Shown here one piece after another: positions 24,041 through 33,119 of a stretch of DNA of 64,000 bases. Position 1 is the stretch's first letter. The number at the start of each line of letters is the position of its first letter. The notes beneath the pieces were generated by a model. The model worked only from the letters and a program-made list of their open reading frames with translations, searched no databases and was not told where the DNA came from. This stretch comes from Pseudomonas sp. MPC6 (GTDB lineage: Bacteria > Pseudomonadota > Gammaproteobacteria > Pseudomonadales > Pseudomonadaceae): contig NZ_CP034783.1 of the NCBI RefSeq assembly GCF_006094435.1, positions 5,235,001 through 5,299,000 of the forward strand. The letters are read 5' to 3'. A program made the translations under genes and the position numbers.

Positions 24041-25339
24041 ATGGATATCAAACAGCTCTGGCTCAATGTCCAAGACCTTTGGGGTGCTCTCGATCAGCAC
24101 CCGCTCCTGCATTCCAGCCTCGGTTTGCTGTTGCTGCTGGTGGTGGCGCTGGCCCTCGGACGAGTGGCGCGTTACCTGATTCTACACGCGACCAAAATAC
24201 TTGGCCGCCAACCGGCGCTGCACTGGATCAACGATTTTCGCCACAACAAGGTGTTTCATCGCCTGGCACAGATGACGCCGTCGCTGGTGATCCAGTTCGG
24301 TCTGCACCTGGTGCCGGAACTGGGCAAGACCAGCCTGGTGTTCCTCGGCAACGTGGCGCTGGCGTTCACCATTCTGTTCCTGGTGCTGGCCGTCAGCGCC
24401 CTGCTCAACGCCCTGCTGGACATCTATGCCCGCACCGAACACGCCCGTACCCGTTCGATCAAAGGTTATGTGCAACTGGCGAAAATGGTGTTGTTCGTGT
24501 TCGGCGCGATCATCATCGTCGCCACCCTGATCGACCGTTCTCCGCTGTTGCTGCTGTCAGGCCTGGGCGCCATGTCGGCGGTGATTCTGCTGGTCTACAA
24601 GGACACCCTGCTGTCGTTCGTCGCCAGCGTGCAGCTGACCAGCAACGACATGCTGCGGGTCGGCGACTGGATCGAGATGCCGCAAGTCGGCGCCGATGGC
24701 GATGTGGTGGACATCACGCTGCACACGGTGAAGGTGCAGAATTTCGACAAGACGATTGTGTCGATCCCGACCTGGCGCCTGATGTCCGAGTCGTTCAAGA
24801 ACTGGCGCGGCATGCAGCAGTCCGGTGGTCGACGGATCAAGCGCAGCCTGTTCATCGATGCCAGCGGCGTGCGTTTCATTCGCGACGACGAAGAACAGAA
24901 GCTGGCCCAGGTGCATCTGCTGACCGACTACATCAGCCGCAAACAGGCCGAACTCAAGGCCTGGAACGAAGCCCAGGGCAACGTCGCGGCGATGTCGGCC
25001 AACCGGCGGCGGATGACCAATATCGGGACCTTCCGCGCCTATGCGCTGGCCTATCTGAAGAGCCACCCGGAAATCCAGCCGAACATGACCTGCATGGTTC
25101 GCCAGATGCAGACCACCGCCCAAGGCATTCCGCTGGAAATCTATTGTTTCACCCGCACCACGGTGTGGGCCGATTACGAGCGGATCCAGGGGGATATTTT
25201 CGATTACCTGCTGGCGGTGCTGCCGGAGTTTGGCTTGAGTCTTTATCAGCAGCCCAGTGGCGGGGATCTAAGGGCCGGGTTGTTGCCGGCGGTGCTTGGC
25301 GCGAGCCATATTCCCCAGCCTGAAAAGCACGTTATGTAA
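24041..25339 (+). CDS. Mechanosensitive channel of the MscS family (YbdG-like)
   Basis: This is a 432-residue inner-membrane protein with about five hydrophobic segments. The pore-type segment LLLLSGLGAMSAVILLVYKDTLLSFVASVQL leads into the beta domain NDMLRVGDWIEMPQVGADGDVVDITLHTVKVQNFDKTIVSIPTWRLM, where G-D-W-I-E-M and V-x-N-x-D are MscS signatures. The C-terminal domain is long and YbdG-like (RRIKRSLFIDASGVRF..., IPLEIYCFT). YbdG is a miniconductance channel for osmotic adjustment. The ATG at 24041 is chosen over a TTG at 24035; both have weak ribosome-binding sites. Confidence 0.87.
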   Translation: MDIKQLWLNVQDLWGALDQHPLLHSSLGLLLLLVVALALGRVARYLILHATKILGRQPALHWINDFRHNKVFHRLAQMTPSLVIQFGLHLVPELGKTSLVFLGNVALAFTILFLVLAVSALLNALLDIYARTEHARTRSIKGYVQLAKMVLFVFGAIIIVATLIDRSPLLLLSGLGAMSAVILLVYKDTLLSFVASVQLTSNDMLRVGDWIEMPQVGADGDVVDITLHTVKVQNFDKTIVSIPTWRLMSESFKNWRGMQQSGGRRIKRSLFIDASGVRFIRDDEEQKLAQVHLLTDYISRKQAELKAWNEAQGNVAAMSANRRRMTNIGTFRAYALAYLKSHPEIQPNMTCMVRQMQTTAQGIPLEIYCFTRTTVWADYERIQGDIFDYLLAVLPEFGLSLYQQPSGGDLRAGLLPAVLGASHIPQPEKHVM

Positions 25340-25350
25340 GACTACATACC

Positions 25351-25445
25351 CCGTAGGAGCGAGGCTTGCCCGCGAAGGCGGTGTGTCAGACACCCATCGC
25401 CTGACTGACACACCGCCTTCGCGGGCAAGCCTCGCTCCTACAGGG
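25351..25445. repeat. REP pair, type GTAGGAGCGAGGCTTGCCCGCGAAGGCG
   Basis: The arms are inverted copies, and the spacer also begins GGTGTGTCAGA and ends TGACTGACACACC, extending the possible hairpin. The pair fills the gap between two convergent genes. Confidence 0.9.
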
Positions 25446-25446
25446 T

Positions 25447-26313
25447 TCAGTGTACGGTTACAGGTTTGCGTACACCCAACCGGCTGATCCAAACCGCCAT
25501 CAGTATCACCGACCCGCCCAGGAACAACCGCCCCAGCTCCTCATCCTGATTCCAGATCAGCAAATTGATCAGCAGCCCCACCGGCACATGCAAATTGTTC
25601 ATCACCGCCAGCGTCCCGCCGTTCACCAGGCACGCCCCCTTGTTCCACCAGTACAGGCCCAATGCCGTCGAGACCAGGCCGAGGAATAGCAGCACGCCCC
25701 ATTGCAGGGGTGCCTCAGGCAGGAAGTTCTGTTTGCCGAACAACAGAAACGCCGGCAATGCCACCGCCAGTGCGCCGAGGTAGAAGTAACCGAAGCGCCG
25801 GTAGTGCGGCAGGTCGCTTGGGTGACGGGCCACCAGATGTTTGTAGAGCACCTGCCCGGCCGCGTAGGTGAAGTTGGCCAATTGCAGCAGCAGAAAACCC
25901 ATGAAGAAGTCCGGGTTGATCCGGTCGAAGCGGATCACCGCCGCGCCGAGCACGGCCACCAGGGCCGCCACCAGGGCCCAGGGATTGAAACGCCGGTTCA
26001 GGGCATCTTCGATCAGGGTCACGTGCAACGGCGTGAGGATGGTGAACAGCAACACTTCCGGCACCGTCAGCACCCGGAAGCTCAGGTACAGGCAGACGTA
26101 CGTCACGCCGAACTGCAAGGCGCCGATCAACAGCATGCCGCGCATGAACGCCGGTTCCACCGAGCGCCAGCGCGTCAGCGGGATAAAGACCAGGCCGGCG
26201 AGCACGACTCGCACCAGCACCGCGAAGTAGCTGTCGACATGTCCGGCCAGGTATTCACCGATCAGGCTGAAGGAAAACGCCTGGATCAGCGTGACAAAAA
26301 GTAGATAGCCCAT
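25447..26313 (-). CDS. EamA/DMT-family transporter
   Basis: This is a 288-residue membrane protein with ten hydrophobic segments and two EamA repeats. The first contains FVTLIQAFSFSLIGEYLAGHVDSYFAVLVR and ends LTVPEVLLFTILTPLHVTLIEDAL. The second contains LQLANFTYAAGQVLYKHLV and LGLVSTALGLYWWNKGACLVNGGTLAVMNN. The family exports metabolites; members with this C-terminus are often labelled carboxylate/amino acid/amine transporters. The ATG at 26313 follows a GAGGCGAG. The frame stays open upstream through a REP element to 26574, but this is not coding. Confidence 0.85.
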   Translation of the reverse strand: MGYLLFVTLIQAFSFSLIGEYLAGHVDSYFAVLVRVVLAGLVFIPLTRWRSVEPAFMRGMLLIGALQFGVTYVCLYLSFRVLTVPEVLLFTILTPLHVTLIEDALNRRFNPWALVAALVAVLGAAVIRFDRINPDFFMGFLLLQLANFTYAAGQVLYKHLVARHPSDLPHYRRFGYFYLGALAVALPAFLLFGKQNFLPEAPLQWGVLLFLGLVSTALGLYWWNKGACLVNGGTLAVMNNLHVPVGLLINLLIWNQDEELGRLFLGGSVILMAVWISRLGVRKPVTVH

Positions 26314-26385
26314 GCTCGCCTCATTTTCGGATGGCGGCGACGATAGCGGGTTTTGCCCGTCACTGCGACTCGGCAACCAATACAA

Positions 26386-26483
26386 AACCCCCTGTAGGAG
26401 CTGGCTTGCCAGCGAAGGGGCCCTCAAGTCTTGCAGCGCTCTCCAGGCCGCCTTCGCTGGCAAGCCAGCTCCTACAGGGGGTT
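26386..26483. repeat. REP pair in the EamA-azoR spacer
   Basis: Arms of the GTAGGAGCTGGCTTGCCAGCGAAGG type are flanked by AACCCCC and GGGGGTT. The 335-bp spacer 26314-26648 holds this pair, the azoR terminator and no supported gene. Confidence 0.9.
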
Positions 26484-26509
26484 GTGTGTGAGCCCAGCAA
26501 ATCCCGGGC

Positions 26510-26548
26510 AAAAAAAAGCCCGATCTCGCTAAAGCGTTCAATCGGGCT
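26510..26548 (-). terminator. Rho-independent terminator of azoR
   Basis: On the minus strand AGCCCGAT pairs with ATCGGGCT, with an inner CGCT/AGCG extension, and a run of eight T follows (26517-26510). It ends the azoR transcript about 100 bp after its stop. Confidence 0.85.
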
Positions 26549-26648
26549 ACCGCACTCAGGAGCAACAAGTGCAAAGGGAGGTTTGATGCGTGTTCAAGTG
26601 TTGCGTCAGGTCACTAGACCCTCCAGCGATTATCTGGCGATTAACGGC

Positions 26649-27248
26649 TCAGGCGACCAGGGAAAGCCTGGCGTTGGCCTGGTTCAGGCCTTTCTCCTGG
26701 AAGTCACCGCCCAGGTTCATGCCTTCGGCGTGAATGAAGGTCACGTCGTGAATGCCGATGAAGCCCATGACCTGGCGCAGGTAGGGTTCCTGGTGATCCG
26801 CCGGGCCGCCGGCATAGATCCCGCCGCGAGCGGTCAGCACGTAGGCACGCTTGCCGCTGAGCAAGCCTTGCGGGCCGGTCTCGGTGTACTTGAAGGTCAC
26901 GCCGGCGCGCAGCACGTGGTCGAGCCAGGCCTTGAGGGTGCTCGGGATCGCGAAGTTGTACATGGGCGCGGCCATGACCAGCACGTCGGCGGCCAGCAGT
27001 TCGTCAGTCAGTTGGTTGGAGCGTTCCAGCGCAACCTGTTCGATGTCGTTGCGCTGCTCGGCGGGTTTCATCCAGCCGCCCAACAGGTTGATGTCTAGAT
27101 GCGGCACCGGGTTGATGGCCAGGTCACGCACGGTGATCTGGTCGTCAGGGTGAGCGGCTTTCCACTGGCTGATGAAGGTCTGGGTCAGTTGACGGGAAAC
27201 CGAGTCTTGCTGACGGGCACTGCTTTCGATGATCAGAACGCGGGACAT
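26649..27248 (-). CDS. azoR: FMN-dependent NADH-azoreductase AzoR
   Basis: AzoR is a flavodoxin-like dimer that reduces quinones and azo compounds with NAD(P)H. The 199-residue length is typical. The FMN phosphate site is SSARQQDSVSRQL after the first strand (RVLIIESS). The isoalloxazine-binding segment AAPMYNFAIPSTLKAWLDHVLRAGVTFKYTETGPQGLLSGK is the family signature, and TARGGIYAGGP completes the flavin site. In P. aeruginosa azoR1 (PA0785) also lies beside a LysR gene, as here at 27871. It has its own terminator and is probably monocistronic. Confidence 0.93.
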   Translation of the reverse strand: MSRVLIIESSARQQDSVSRQLTQTFISQWKAAHPDDQITVRDLAINPVPHLDINLLGGWMKPAEQRNDIEQVALERSNQLTDELLAADVLVMAAPMYNFAIPSTLKAWLDHVLRAGVTFKYTETGPQGLLSGKRAYVLTARGGIYAGGPADHQEPYLRQVMGFIGIHDVTFIHAEGMNLGGDFQEKGLNQANARLSLVA

Positions 27249-27373
27249 GGGCTGTAGCCTCCATCTGAGAATGCTGTAGGTCGATGGAGTGAAGGTTAAA
27301 CAGAACCATATCGATGAAAAAGCGCAAATAACTGCTATAACCCATCAATAAATTCGTTTATAAACTGAGCATA

Positions 27374-27484
27374 CCTGTGGGGCGGGCTTGCTCGCGAAGG
27401 CGGTGTGCCATTCAACAAATTTGTCGACTGATACGCCGCCTTCGCGAGCAAGTCGAATCGTCTCACCGCCGCTCCCACAGGGGA
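27374..27484. repeat. REP pair with an asymmetric insertion in one arm
   Basis: The left arm reads GTGGGGCGGGCTTGCTCGCGAAGGCGG. The right arm reads CGCCTTCGCGAGCAAG, then an extra TCGAATCGTCTCACCGCC, then GCTCCCAC. The same extra block recurs in the pair at 32115-32220. Confidence 0.85.
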
Positions 27485-27492
27485 CATCGATG

Positions 27493-27822
27493 CTATTTGG
27501 GGGTGCAACTCAGGTTGATCCGCATCTTGATGATGGTCCGGGTGAACTTCGCGGTGGCATTGGTGTGCTTGCCGGCAGGCACGTCGATCCTGCGGGTGCG
27601 CGGTGCTTCCGGGCCATTGTTGAACACCACCTTGCAGATCGCATCGGTCGTGCCGAAGTTGTTGACCTGAATGGAAGCGATGTCGCTGTCGGTGTCGTAG
27701 GCGTTGTAGTCGATGCTCATGCCGTTCAGCTGTTTCTGCACATCGATCGGATAGGCAAACGCCGTCAGCGGCAGCAGCGCCAGCACGACACAACCCGACA
27801 GCACACCACAAAGCTTTTTCAT
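27493..27822 (-). CDS. Small secreted protein, unknown function
   Basis: This 109-residue protein has a signal peptide (LCGVLSGCVVLALLPLTAFA, cleavage near residue 23). The mature part, YPIDVQKQLNGMSIDYNAYDTDSDIASIQVNNFGTTDAICKVVFNNGPEAPRTRRIDVPAGKHT, looks like a small beta-sandwich. Two cysteines (AICKV and NLSCTPK) could form a disulfide. No function is known to me. It is divergent from the LysR gene at 27871, separated by only 48 bp, so that regulator may control it. Confidence 0.65.
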   Translation of the reverse strand: MKKLCGVLSGCVVLALLPLTAFAYPIDVQKQLNGMSIDYNAYDTDSDIASIQVNNFGTTDAICKVVFNNGPEAPRTRRIDVPAGKHTNATAKFTRTIIKMRINLSCTPK

Positions 27823-27870
27823 TCAGCAGTCTCCAATAAGGACTGCCAGCTTAGACAAGAGGAGCTGTTC

Positions 27871-28794
27871 ATGAAAGCGCCCCGCGTGACCCTTGATCAA
27901 TGGCGAACGCTACAGGCCGTGGTCGACCACGGTGGTTTCGCCCAGGCCGCCGAAGCGCTGCACCGCTCGCAATCGTCGGTCAGCTACACCGTGGCACGCA
28001 TGCAGGATCAACTCGGCGTCCCGCTGCTGCGCATCGACGGCCGCAAAGCGGTGCTGACCGAAGCCGGCGGGGTGCTGCTGCGTCGCTCCCGCCAACTGGT
28101 GAAACAGGCCAGTCAGCTCGAAGACCTGGCCCACCACATGGAACAAGGCTGGGAAGCGGAAGTGCGCCTGGTGGTCGACGCCGCGTACCCGAGCGCCCGT
28201 CTCGTGCGCGCCTTGACCGCGTTCATGCCGCAAAGCCGTGGCTGCCGGGTGCGTCTGCGCGAAGAAGTGTTGTCGGGCGTAGAGGAGGTATTGCTCGAGG
28301 GCGTGGCCGATCTGGCCATTACCGGTTTCAGCATCCCCGGTTACCTGGGCGCGGAATTGAGCGACGTCGAATTCGTCGCGGTCGCGCACCCCGACCATCC
28401 CCTGCACCGCCTCAATCGCGAACTGAATTTCCAGGACCTGGAAAGCCAGATGCAAGTGGTCATTCGCGACTCCGGTCGCCAGCAGCCACGGGATGTCGGC
28501 TGGCTCGGTGCCGAGCAGCGCTGGACCGTCGGCAGCCTGGCCACCGCGGCGACCTTTGTCGGCAGCGGCCTGGGTTTTGCCTGGTTGCCGCGGCACATGA
28601 TCGAACGGGAACTCAAGGAAGGTACGCTCAAGCTGCTACCGTTGGATCAGGGCGGCAGCCGTAATCCGAGCTTCTACCTGTATTCGAACAAGGACAAACC
28701 CCTGGGCCCGGCGACACAGATCCTCATCGAATTGCTGCGCACCTTTGATACCGCGCCGCTGGATGCGCCTTTCGCCGCCCCTGAACAAGCCTGA
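27871..28794 (+). CDS. LysR-family regulator beside azoR
   Basis: This 307-residue LysR protein has an N-terminal winged helix (DQWRTLQAVVDHGGFAQAAEALHRSQSSVSYTVARMQDQLG) and a periplasmic-binding-protein-like effector domain ending with VGSLATAATFVGSGLGFAWLPRHMIERELKEGTLKLLPL. GAGGAG upstream supports the ATG at 27871; a much longer open frame from 27388 crosses a REP and is rejected. In P. aeruginosa the LysR gene PA0784 neighbours azoR1. The effector is unknown. The alpha/beta hydrolase and cyclophilin genes follow within 15 bp and may be co-transcribed. Confidence 0.88.
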   Translation: MKAPRVTLDQWRTLQAVVDHGGFAQAAEALHRSQSSVSYTVARMQDQLGVPLLRIDGRKAVLTEAGGVLLRRSRQLVKQASQLEDLAHHMEQGWEAEVRLVVDAAYPSARLVRALTAFMPQSRGCRVRLREEVLSGVEEVLLEGVADLAITGFSIPGYLGAELSDVEFVAVAHPDHPLHRLNRELNFQDLESQMQVVIRDSGRQQPRDVGWLGAEQRWTVGSLATAATFVGSGLGFAWLPRHMIERELKEGTLKLLPLDQGGSRNPSFYLYSNKDKPLGPATQILIELLRTFDTAPLDAPFAAPEQA

Positions 28795-28808
28795 CACGGA
28801 GTGAGAAC

Positions 28809-29624
28809 ATGGCCTATTTCGAACATGAAGGTTGTAACCTGCACTATGAGGAATATGGCCACGGCGCGCCGTTGCTGCTGGTCCACGGCCTGGGTTCGAG
28901 CACCCTGGACTGGGAACAGCAGATCCCGGCGTTGTCGGCGCGCTACCGGGTGATCGTCCCGGATGTACGCGGCCACGGTCGTTCCGATAAACCCCGCGAA
29001 CGCTACAGCATCGCCGGGTTCAGTGCCGACCTGGTCGCGCTGATCGAGCATTTGCACCTTGGCCCGGTGCATTTTGTCGGGCTGTCCATGGGGGGCATGA
29101 TCGGTTTTCAATTGGCAGTGGACCAGCCGCAGCTGCTCAAAAGCCTGTGCATCGTCAACAGCGGGCCGGAGGTCAAACTGCGCAGTCGCGATGATTATTG
29201 GCAGTGGTTCAAACGCTGGAGCCTGATGCACGTGTTCAGCATGGGCGCCATCGGCAAAGCCCTGGGCGCCAAGCTGTTTCCTGAACCCGAGCAGGCTCAA
29301 TTGCGACAAAAAATAGCCGAGCGCTGGGCAAAAAACGACAAGCGTGCTTATCTCGCCAGCTTCGATGCGATCATAGGCTGGGGGGTTCAGGAACGACTTT
29401 CCAGGGTTGCCTGTCCAACTCTCATCATCAGCGCCGACCGTGACTACACACCGGTATCGCTGAAAGAGAAGTACGTAAAACTGCTGCCCGATGCGCGGCT
29501 GGTGGTGGTCGCCGACTCGCGCCACGCCACCCCGCTGGATCAACCCGAACGCTTCAACCAAACCCTGCTCGAGTTTCTCACCGCAGTCGACACAAACCCA
29601 ATCAGGATCACTGACCCATGCTGA
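28809..29624 (+). CDS. Alpha/beta hydrolase
   Basis: This 271-residue protein has the alpha/beta-hydrolase fold. It shows the oxyanion motif [11 protein letters not shown], the [10 protein letters not shown] loop, the nucleophile elbow GLSMGGM (Ser), the acid ISADRDYTP (Asp) and the catalytic His in [15 protein letters not shown]. It resembles esterases of the 3-oxoadipate enol-lactonase type, but the substrate is not known. Its last seven bases overlap the start of the cyclophilin gene. It lies 15 bp after the LysR gene, so the three are likely one transcript. Confidence 0.88.
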   Translation: MAYFEHEGCNLHYEEYGHGAPLLLVHGLGSSTLDWEQQIPALSARYRVIVPDVRGHGRSDKPRERYSIAGFSADLVALIEHLHLGPVHFVGLSMGGMIGFQLAVDQPQLLKSLCIVNSGPEVKLRSRDDYWQWFKRWSLMHVFSMGAIGKALGAKLFPEPEQAQLRQKIAERWAKNDKRAYLASFDAIIGWGVQERLSRVACPTLIISADRDYTPVSLKEKYVKLLPDARLVVVADSRHATPLDQPERFNQTLLEFLTAVDTNPIRITDPC

Positions 29625-30178
29625 AAAAAATCGCCCTCGTCGCCGGCTCCGTGCTGTTTGCCGCCAATCTGATGGCCGCAACGCCCGCCGCCAAGGCGCC
29701 GCACGTGCTGCTTGAAACCACCAATGGCCAGATCGAGATCGAACTGGACCCGGTCAAGGCGCCGATCAGTACCAAGAACTTCCTTGATTACGTCAACAGC
29801 GGCTTCTACAACAACACGATTTTCCACCGGGTGATTCCGGGCTTCATGGTCCAGGGTGGTGGTTTCACTCAACAAATGCAGCAGAAAGACACCAAGGCAC
29901 CGATCAAGAACGAGTCCAAGAACGGCCTGCACAACGTCCGTGGCACCCTGTCCATGGCCCGTACTTCCGTGCCGGACTCGGCCACCAGCCAGTTCTTCGT
30001 CAACGTCAAGGACAACGACTTCCTGGACCAGGGCGACGGCTATGCGGTGTTCGGTAAAGTCGTCAAAGGCATGGACGTGGTGGACATCATCGTCAACACG
30101 CCAACCACCACCCGTGGCGGCATGAAAGATGTGCCGGCCGACCCGGTGTTCATCAAGTCGGCCAAAGTCATCGACTAA
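29618..30178 (+). CDS. ppiA: Periplasmic peptidyl-prolyl isomerase (cyclophilin)
   Basis: This 186-residue cyclophilin has an N-terminal signal peptide ([18 protein letters not shown], cleavage near residue 21), so it works in the periplasm as a proline isomerase for folding exported proteins. The active-site segment [16 protein letters not shown] contains the catalytic arginine, and the later motifs [21 protein letters not shown] and [15 protein letters not shown] are conserved in PpiA. The start ATG overlaps the stop of the alpha/beta-hydrolase gene (7 bp), which indicates translational coupling. Confidence 0.9.
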   Translation: MLKKIALVAGSVLFAANLMAATPAAKAPHVLLETTNGQIEIELDPVKAPISTKNFLDYVNSGFYNNTIFHRVIPGFMVQGGGFTQQMQQKDTKAPIKNESKNGLHNVRGTLSMARTSVPDSATSQFFVNVKDNDFLDQGDGYAVFGKVVKGMDVVDIIVNTPTTTRGGMKDVPADPVFIKSAKVID

Positions 30179-30260
30179 GCTACACGGCAAGTCTTGAGCG
30201 GCTGCCGGAGTGCGCCGCTCACACTGTTCAAAGGAGAGCCCGTGCGCGGGCGGAGAACTG

Positions 30261-32093
30261 ATGCTTTATCGCCGTTTCGAGAAATTGATCGACATTTTCC
30301 GCGATGCACCGACGGCCGCTCCACCGGATCGGGTTCTCCCCTTTTATACCTATTACTTGAAGCAGGTCTGGCCGAGTTTCGCCGTGCTGCTGCTCGTCGG
30401 TCTGATCGGCGCGCTGATCGAAGTGGCGTTGTTCAGTTACCTGAGTCGGATCATCGACCTGACCCAAGGCACGCCTAACGTCGATTTCTTCAAGGAACAC
30501 GGGATCGAGCTGGCCTGGATGGCGGTGGTCGCCCTGGTTTTTCGGCCGATTTTTGTTGGCCTGCATGACCTGCTGGTGCACCAGACCCTGAGCCCGAGCA
30601 TGACCAGCCTGATCCGCTGGCAGAACCACAGTTATGTGCTCAAGCAGAGCCTGAATTTTTTCCAGAACGACTTCGCCGGACGCATCGCCCAACGCATCAT
30701 GCAGACCGGCAACTCGTTGCGCGACTCGGCCGTGCAAGCGGTGGACGCGCTGTGGCATGTGCTGATCTACGCGATCAGCTCGCTGGTGCTGTTCGCCGAG
30801 GCCGACTGGCGCCTGATGATCCCGCTGCTGACCTGGATCGTCGCCTTCATCAGTGCCCTTTATTACTTCGTGCCGCGGGTCAAGGAGCGCTCGGTGGTGT
30901 CCTCCGATGCGCGCTCCAAACTCATGGGGCGGATAGTCGACGGCTATACCAACATCACCACCCTGAAGCTGTTCGCCCACACCAACTTCGAGCAGCAATA
31001 CGCGCGCGAAGCGATCAAGGAACAAACTGAAAAAGCCCAACTGGCCGGCCGGGTTGTGACCAGCATGGACGTGGTCATCACCAGCATGAACGGCTTGCTG
31101 ATCGTCTGCACCACCGGCCTGGCGTTGTGGCTGTGGACGCAGTCGCTGATCACCGTGGGGGCCATTGCGCTGGCCACCGGCCTGGTGATCCGTATCGTCA
31201 ACATGTCCGGCTGGATCATGTGGGTGGTCACCGGCATCTTCGAAAACATCGGCATGGTCCAGGACGGTCTGCAGTCTATTTCCCAACCGGTCAGCGTCAC
31301 CGACCGCGAGCAGGCCAAGCCCTTGGTGGTGCCCCGTGGCGAAGTGCGTTTCGAGCAGGTGGATTTCCACTACGGCAAGAAGAGCGGGATCATCGCCGAC
31401 CTCGACCTGATCATTAAACCTGGCGAGAAAATCGGCCTGATCGGCCCGTCCGGCGCCGGTAAATCGACCCTGGTCAATTTGCTGCTGCGCCTGTATGACG
31501 TGCAGGGCGGGCGGATTCTCATCGACGGCCAGAACATCGCCGAGGTCGGCCAGGAAAGCCTGCGCGAGCGTATCGGCATGATCACCCAGGATACGTCGCT
31601 GCTGCACCGCTCGATCCGCGACAATCTGCTGTACGGCAAGCCCGACGCCACCGACGCCGAGCTGTGGGAAGCGGTACGCAAGGCCCGGGCCGACGAGTTC
31701 ATCCCGTTGCTGTCGGACTCCGAAGGGCGTACCGGCTTCGATGCCCACGTCGGTGAGCGCGGGGTGAAGCTCTCCGGCGGCCAGCGTCAGCGTATTGCGA
31801 TTGCCCGGGTGCTGCTCAAGGACGCGCCGATCCTGATCATGGACGAAGCCACCTCGGCCCTGGATTCGGAGGTCGAAGCGGCGATCCAGGAAAGCCTCGA
31901 AACCCTGATGCAGGGCAAGACCGTGATCGCCATCGCCCACCGGCTCTCGACCATTGCCCGGATGGACCGGCTGGTGGTGCTGGAAAAAGGCACGATCGCC
32001 GAAACCGGCAGCCATGCCGAACTGCTGGCCCATGGCGGGTTATATGCGCGGTTGTGGCAGCACCAGACGGGTGGGTTTGTCGGCATCGATTAA
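30261..32093 (+). CDS. ABC exporter (fused permease and ATPase)
   Basis: This 610-residue half-transporter has an N-terminal type 1 exporter membrane domain of six helices (about 30-330) and a C-terminal ATPase (about 370-605). The ATPase shows Walker A GPSGAGKST, the Q loop at ITQDTS, the signature LSGGQRQR, Walker B ILIMDEATSALD and the H loop IAIAHRLSTI. It resembles MdlB/MsbA-type exporters and would act as a homodimer; the substrate is not evident. The ATG at 30261 follows CGGAGAACTG. A short hairpin (TGAGCGGC/GCCGCTCA) lies between it and the cyclophilin gene. Confidence 0.9.
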   Translation: MLYRRFEKLIDIFRDAPTAAPPDRVLPFYTYYLKQVWPSFAVLLLVGLIGALIEVALFSYLSRIIDLTQGTPNVDFFKEHGIELAWMAVVALVFRPIFVGLHDLLVHQTLSPSMTSLIRWQNHSYVLKQSLNFFQNDFAGRIAQRIMQTGNSLRDSAVQAVDALWHVLIYAISSLVLFAEADWRLMIPLLTWIVAFISALYYFVPRVKERSVVSSDARSKLMGRIVDGYTNITTLKLFAHTNFEQQYAREAIKEQTEKAQLAGRVVTSMDVVITSMNGLLIVCTTGLALWLWTQSLITVGAIALATGLVIRIVNMSGWIMWVVTGIFENIGMVQDGLQSISQPVSVTDREQAKPLVVPRGEVRFEQVDFHYGKKSGIIADLDLIIKPGEKIGLIGPSGAGKSTLVNLLLRLYDVQGGRILIDGQNIAEVGQESLRERIGMITQDTSLLHRSIRDNLLYGKPDATDAELWEAVRKARADEFIPLLSDSEGRTGFDAHVGERGVKLSGGQRQRIAIARVLLKDAPILIMDEATSALDSEVEAAIQESLETLMQGKTVIAIAHRLSTIARMDRLVVLEKGTIAETGSHAELLAHGGLYARLWQHQTGGFVGID

Positions 32094-32114
32094 ACATTCT
32101 GATCGCCCCCCATC

Positions 32115-32220
32115 CTGTGGGAGCGGGCTTGCTCGCGAAAGCGTCGTGTCAGTCGACATAAATGTTTCTGTTACACAGCTTTCGCGAGCAAGTCGAATCG
32201 TCGCACCGCCGCTCCCACAT
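32115..32220. repeat. REP pair with the same asymmetric insertion
   Basis: The left arm is TGTGGGAGCGGGCTTGCTCGCGAAAGC. The right arm has GCAAG followed by TCGAATCGTCGCACCGCC before GCTCCCACA. The 315-bp spacer 32094-32408 holds this pair, a terminator and the aqpZ promoter. Confidence 0.85.
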
Positions 32221-32238
32221 TTGATCTTCGACAACCTG

Positions 32239-32283
32239 AAAAACCGTCAGAGACCTTCAACCACGGGCTCTGGCGGTTTTTTA
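32239..32283 (+). terminator. Rho-independent terminator after the ABC exporter
   Basis: AAACCGTCAGAG (32241-32252) pairs with CTCTGGCGGTTT (32268-32279), with one G-T pair, around a 15-base loop and followed by six T. Confidence 0.85.
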
Positions 32284-32408
32284 TTGCCACTGGAAATCCA
32301 TCAAAACCCTGCTGTAATCAGCCAAGGTTCTGGAGATGAGCCTGTCGTAAATGTGCAGGATGCATCACTCGATACAGTCTCGATAGGAAGCCTATCAAGG
32401 ACACTCTC

Positions 32409-33104
32409 ATGTCTCTGTTCAAACGTTCAGTCACTGAGTTGTTAGGTACGTTCTGGCTGGTGTTGGGGGGTTGCGGCAGTGCGGTCCTGGCCGCGTCTTC
32501 TCCGCTGGGGATCGGGGTGCTGGGTGTGGCCCTGGCCTTTGGTCTGACGGTACTGACCATGGCATTCGCCATTGGCCATATTTCCGGCTGCCATCTCAAC
32601 CCCGCCGTTTCGGTCGGTTTGTTCGTTGGCGGTCGATTCCCCGCCAGAGAGCTGCCCGCCTACATCATCGCTCAGGTAATTGGCGCGATTATCGCGGCGG
32701 CCTTGATCTACTACATCGCCAACGGCAAGGAAGGCTTCGAGCTCGCCAACGGTCTGGCTTCAAACGGCTATGGCGAGCATTCTCCCGGCAAATACTCGAT
32801 GGCCGCAGGCTTTGTCTGTGAGCTGGTGATGACGGCGATGTTCGTGCTGATCATCCTCGGTGCCACCGACAAGCGAGCCCCCGCCGGGCTGGCGCCGATC
32901 GCCATCGGCCTGGCCCTGACGCTGATTCACCTGATATCGATTCCAGTCACCAATACTTCGGTCAACCCGGCCCGTAGCACTGGCCCGGCGCTGATCGTCG
33001 GTGGCTGGGCCATCGCGCAATTGTGGATGTTCTGGGTGGCACCGATGGTCGGCGCGGTGATCGGCGGCGTGACATATCGATGGTTAGGCAAGGAAGGCAG
33101 CTGA
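32409..33104 (+). CDS. aqpZ: Aquaporin Z (water channel)
   Basis: This is a 231-residue six-helix channel with the two half-helix motifs HLNPAVS (NPA near residue 64) and NTSVNPARS. The arginine after the second NPA and the His in [11 protein letters not shown] form the narrow water-selective filter of AqpZ rather than the glycerol-type filter of GlpF. The opening [22 protein letters not shown] is typical of AqpZ. It is a single gene with AAGGAC before the ATG. It is convergent with the GNAT-like gene, with 15 bp between the stops. Confidence 0.95.
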   Translation: MSLFKRSVTELLGTFWLVLGGCGSAVLAASSPLGIGVLGVALAFGLTVLTMAFAIGHISGCHLNPAVSVGLFVGGRFPARELPAYIIAQVIGAIIAAALIYYIANGKEGFELANGLASNGYGEHSPGKYSMAAGFVCELVMTAMFVLIILGATDKRAPAGLAPIAIGLALTLIHLISIPVTNTSVNPARSTGPALIVGGWAIAQLWMFWVAPMVGAVIGGVTYRWLGKEGS

Positions 33105-33119
33105 AGCCCAGGGCGAGGA

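Noticed and set aside
27388..28794. A 468-residue version of the LysR protein starting at 27388
   Set aside because: The first 161 codons cross a REP pair and an oppositely oriented gene. The LysR fold begins at 27871, with GAGGAG upstream.
30228..32033. A 601-codon open frame opposite the ABC exporter
   Set aside because: Composition typical of an antisense shadow; the plus-strand gene shows Walker A, signature and Walker B motifs.
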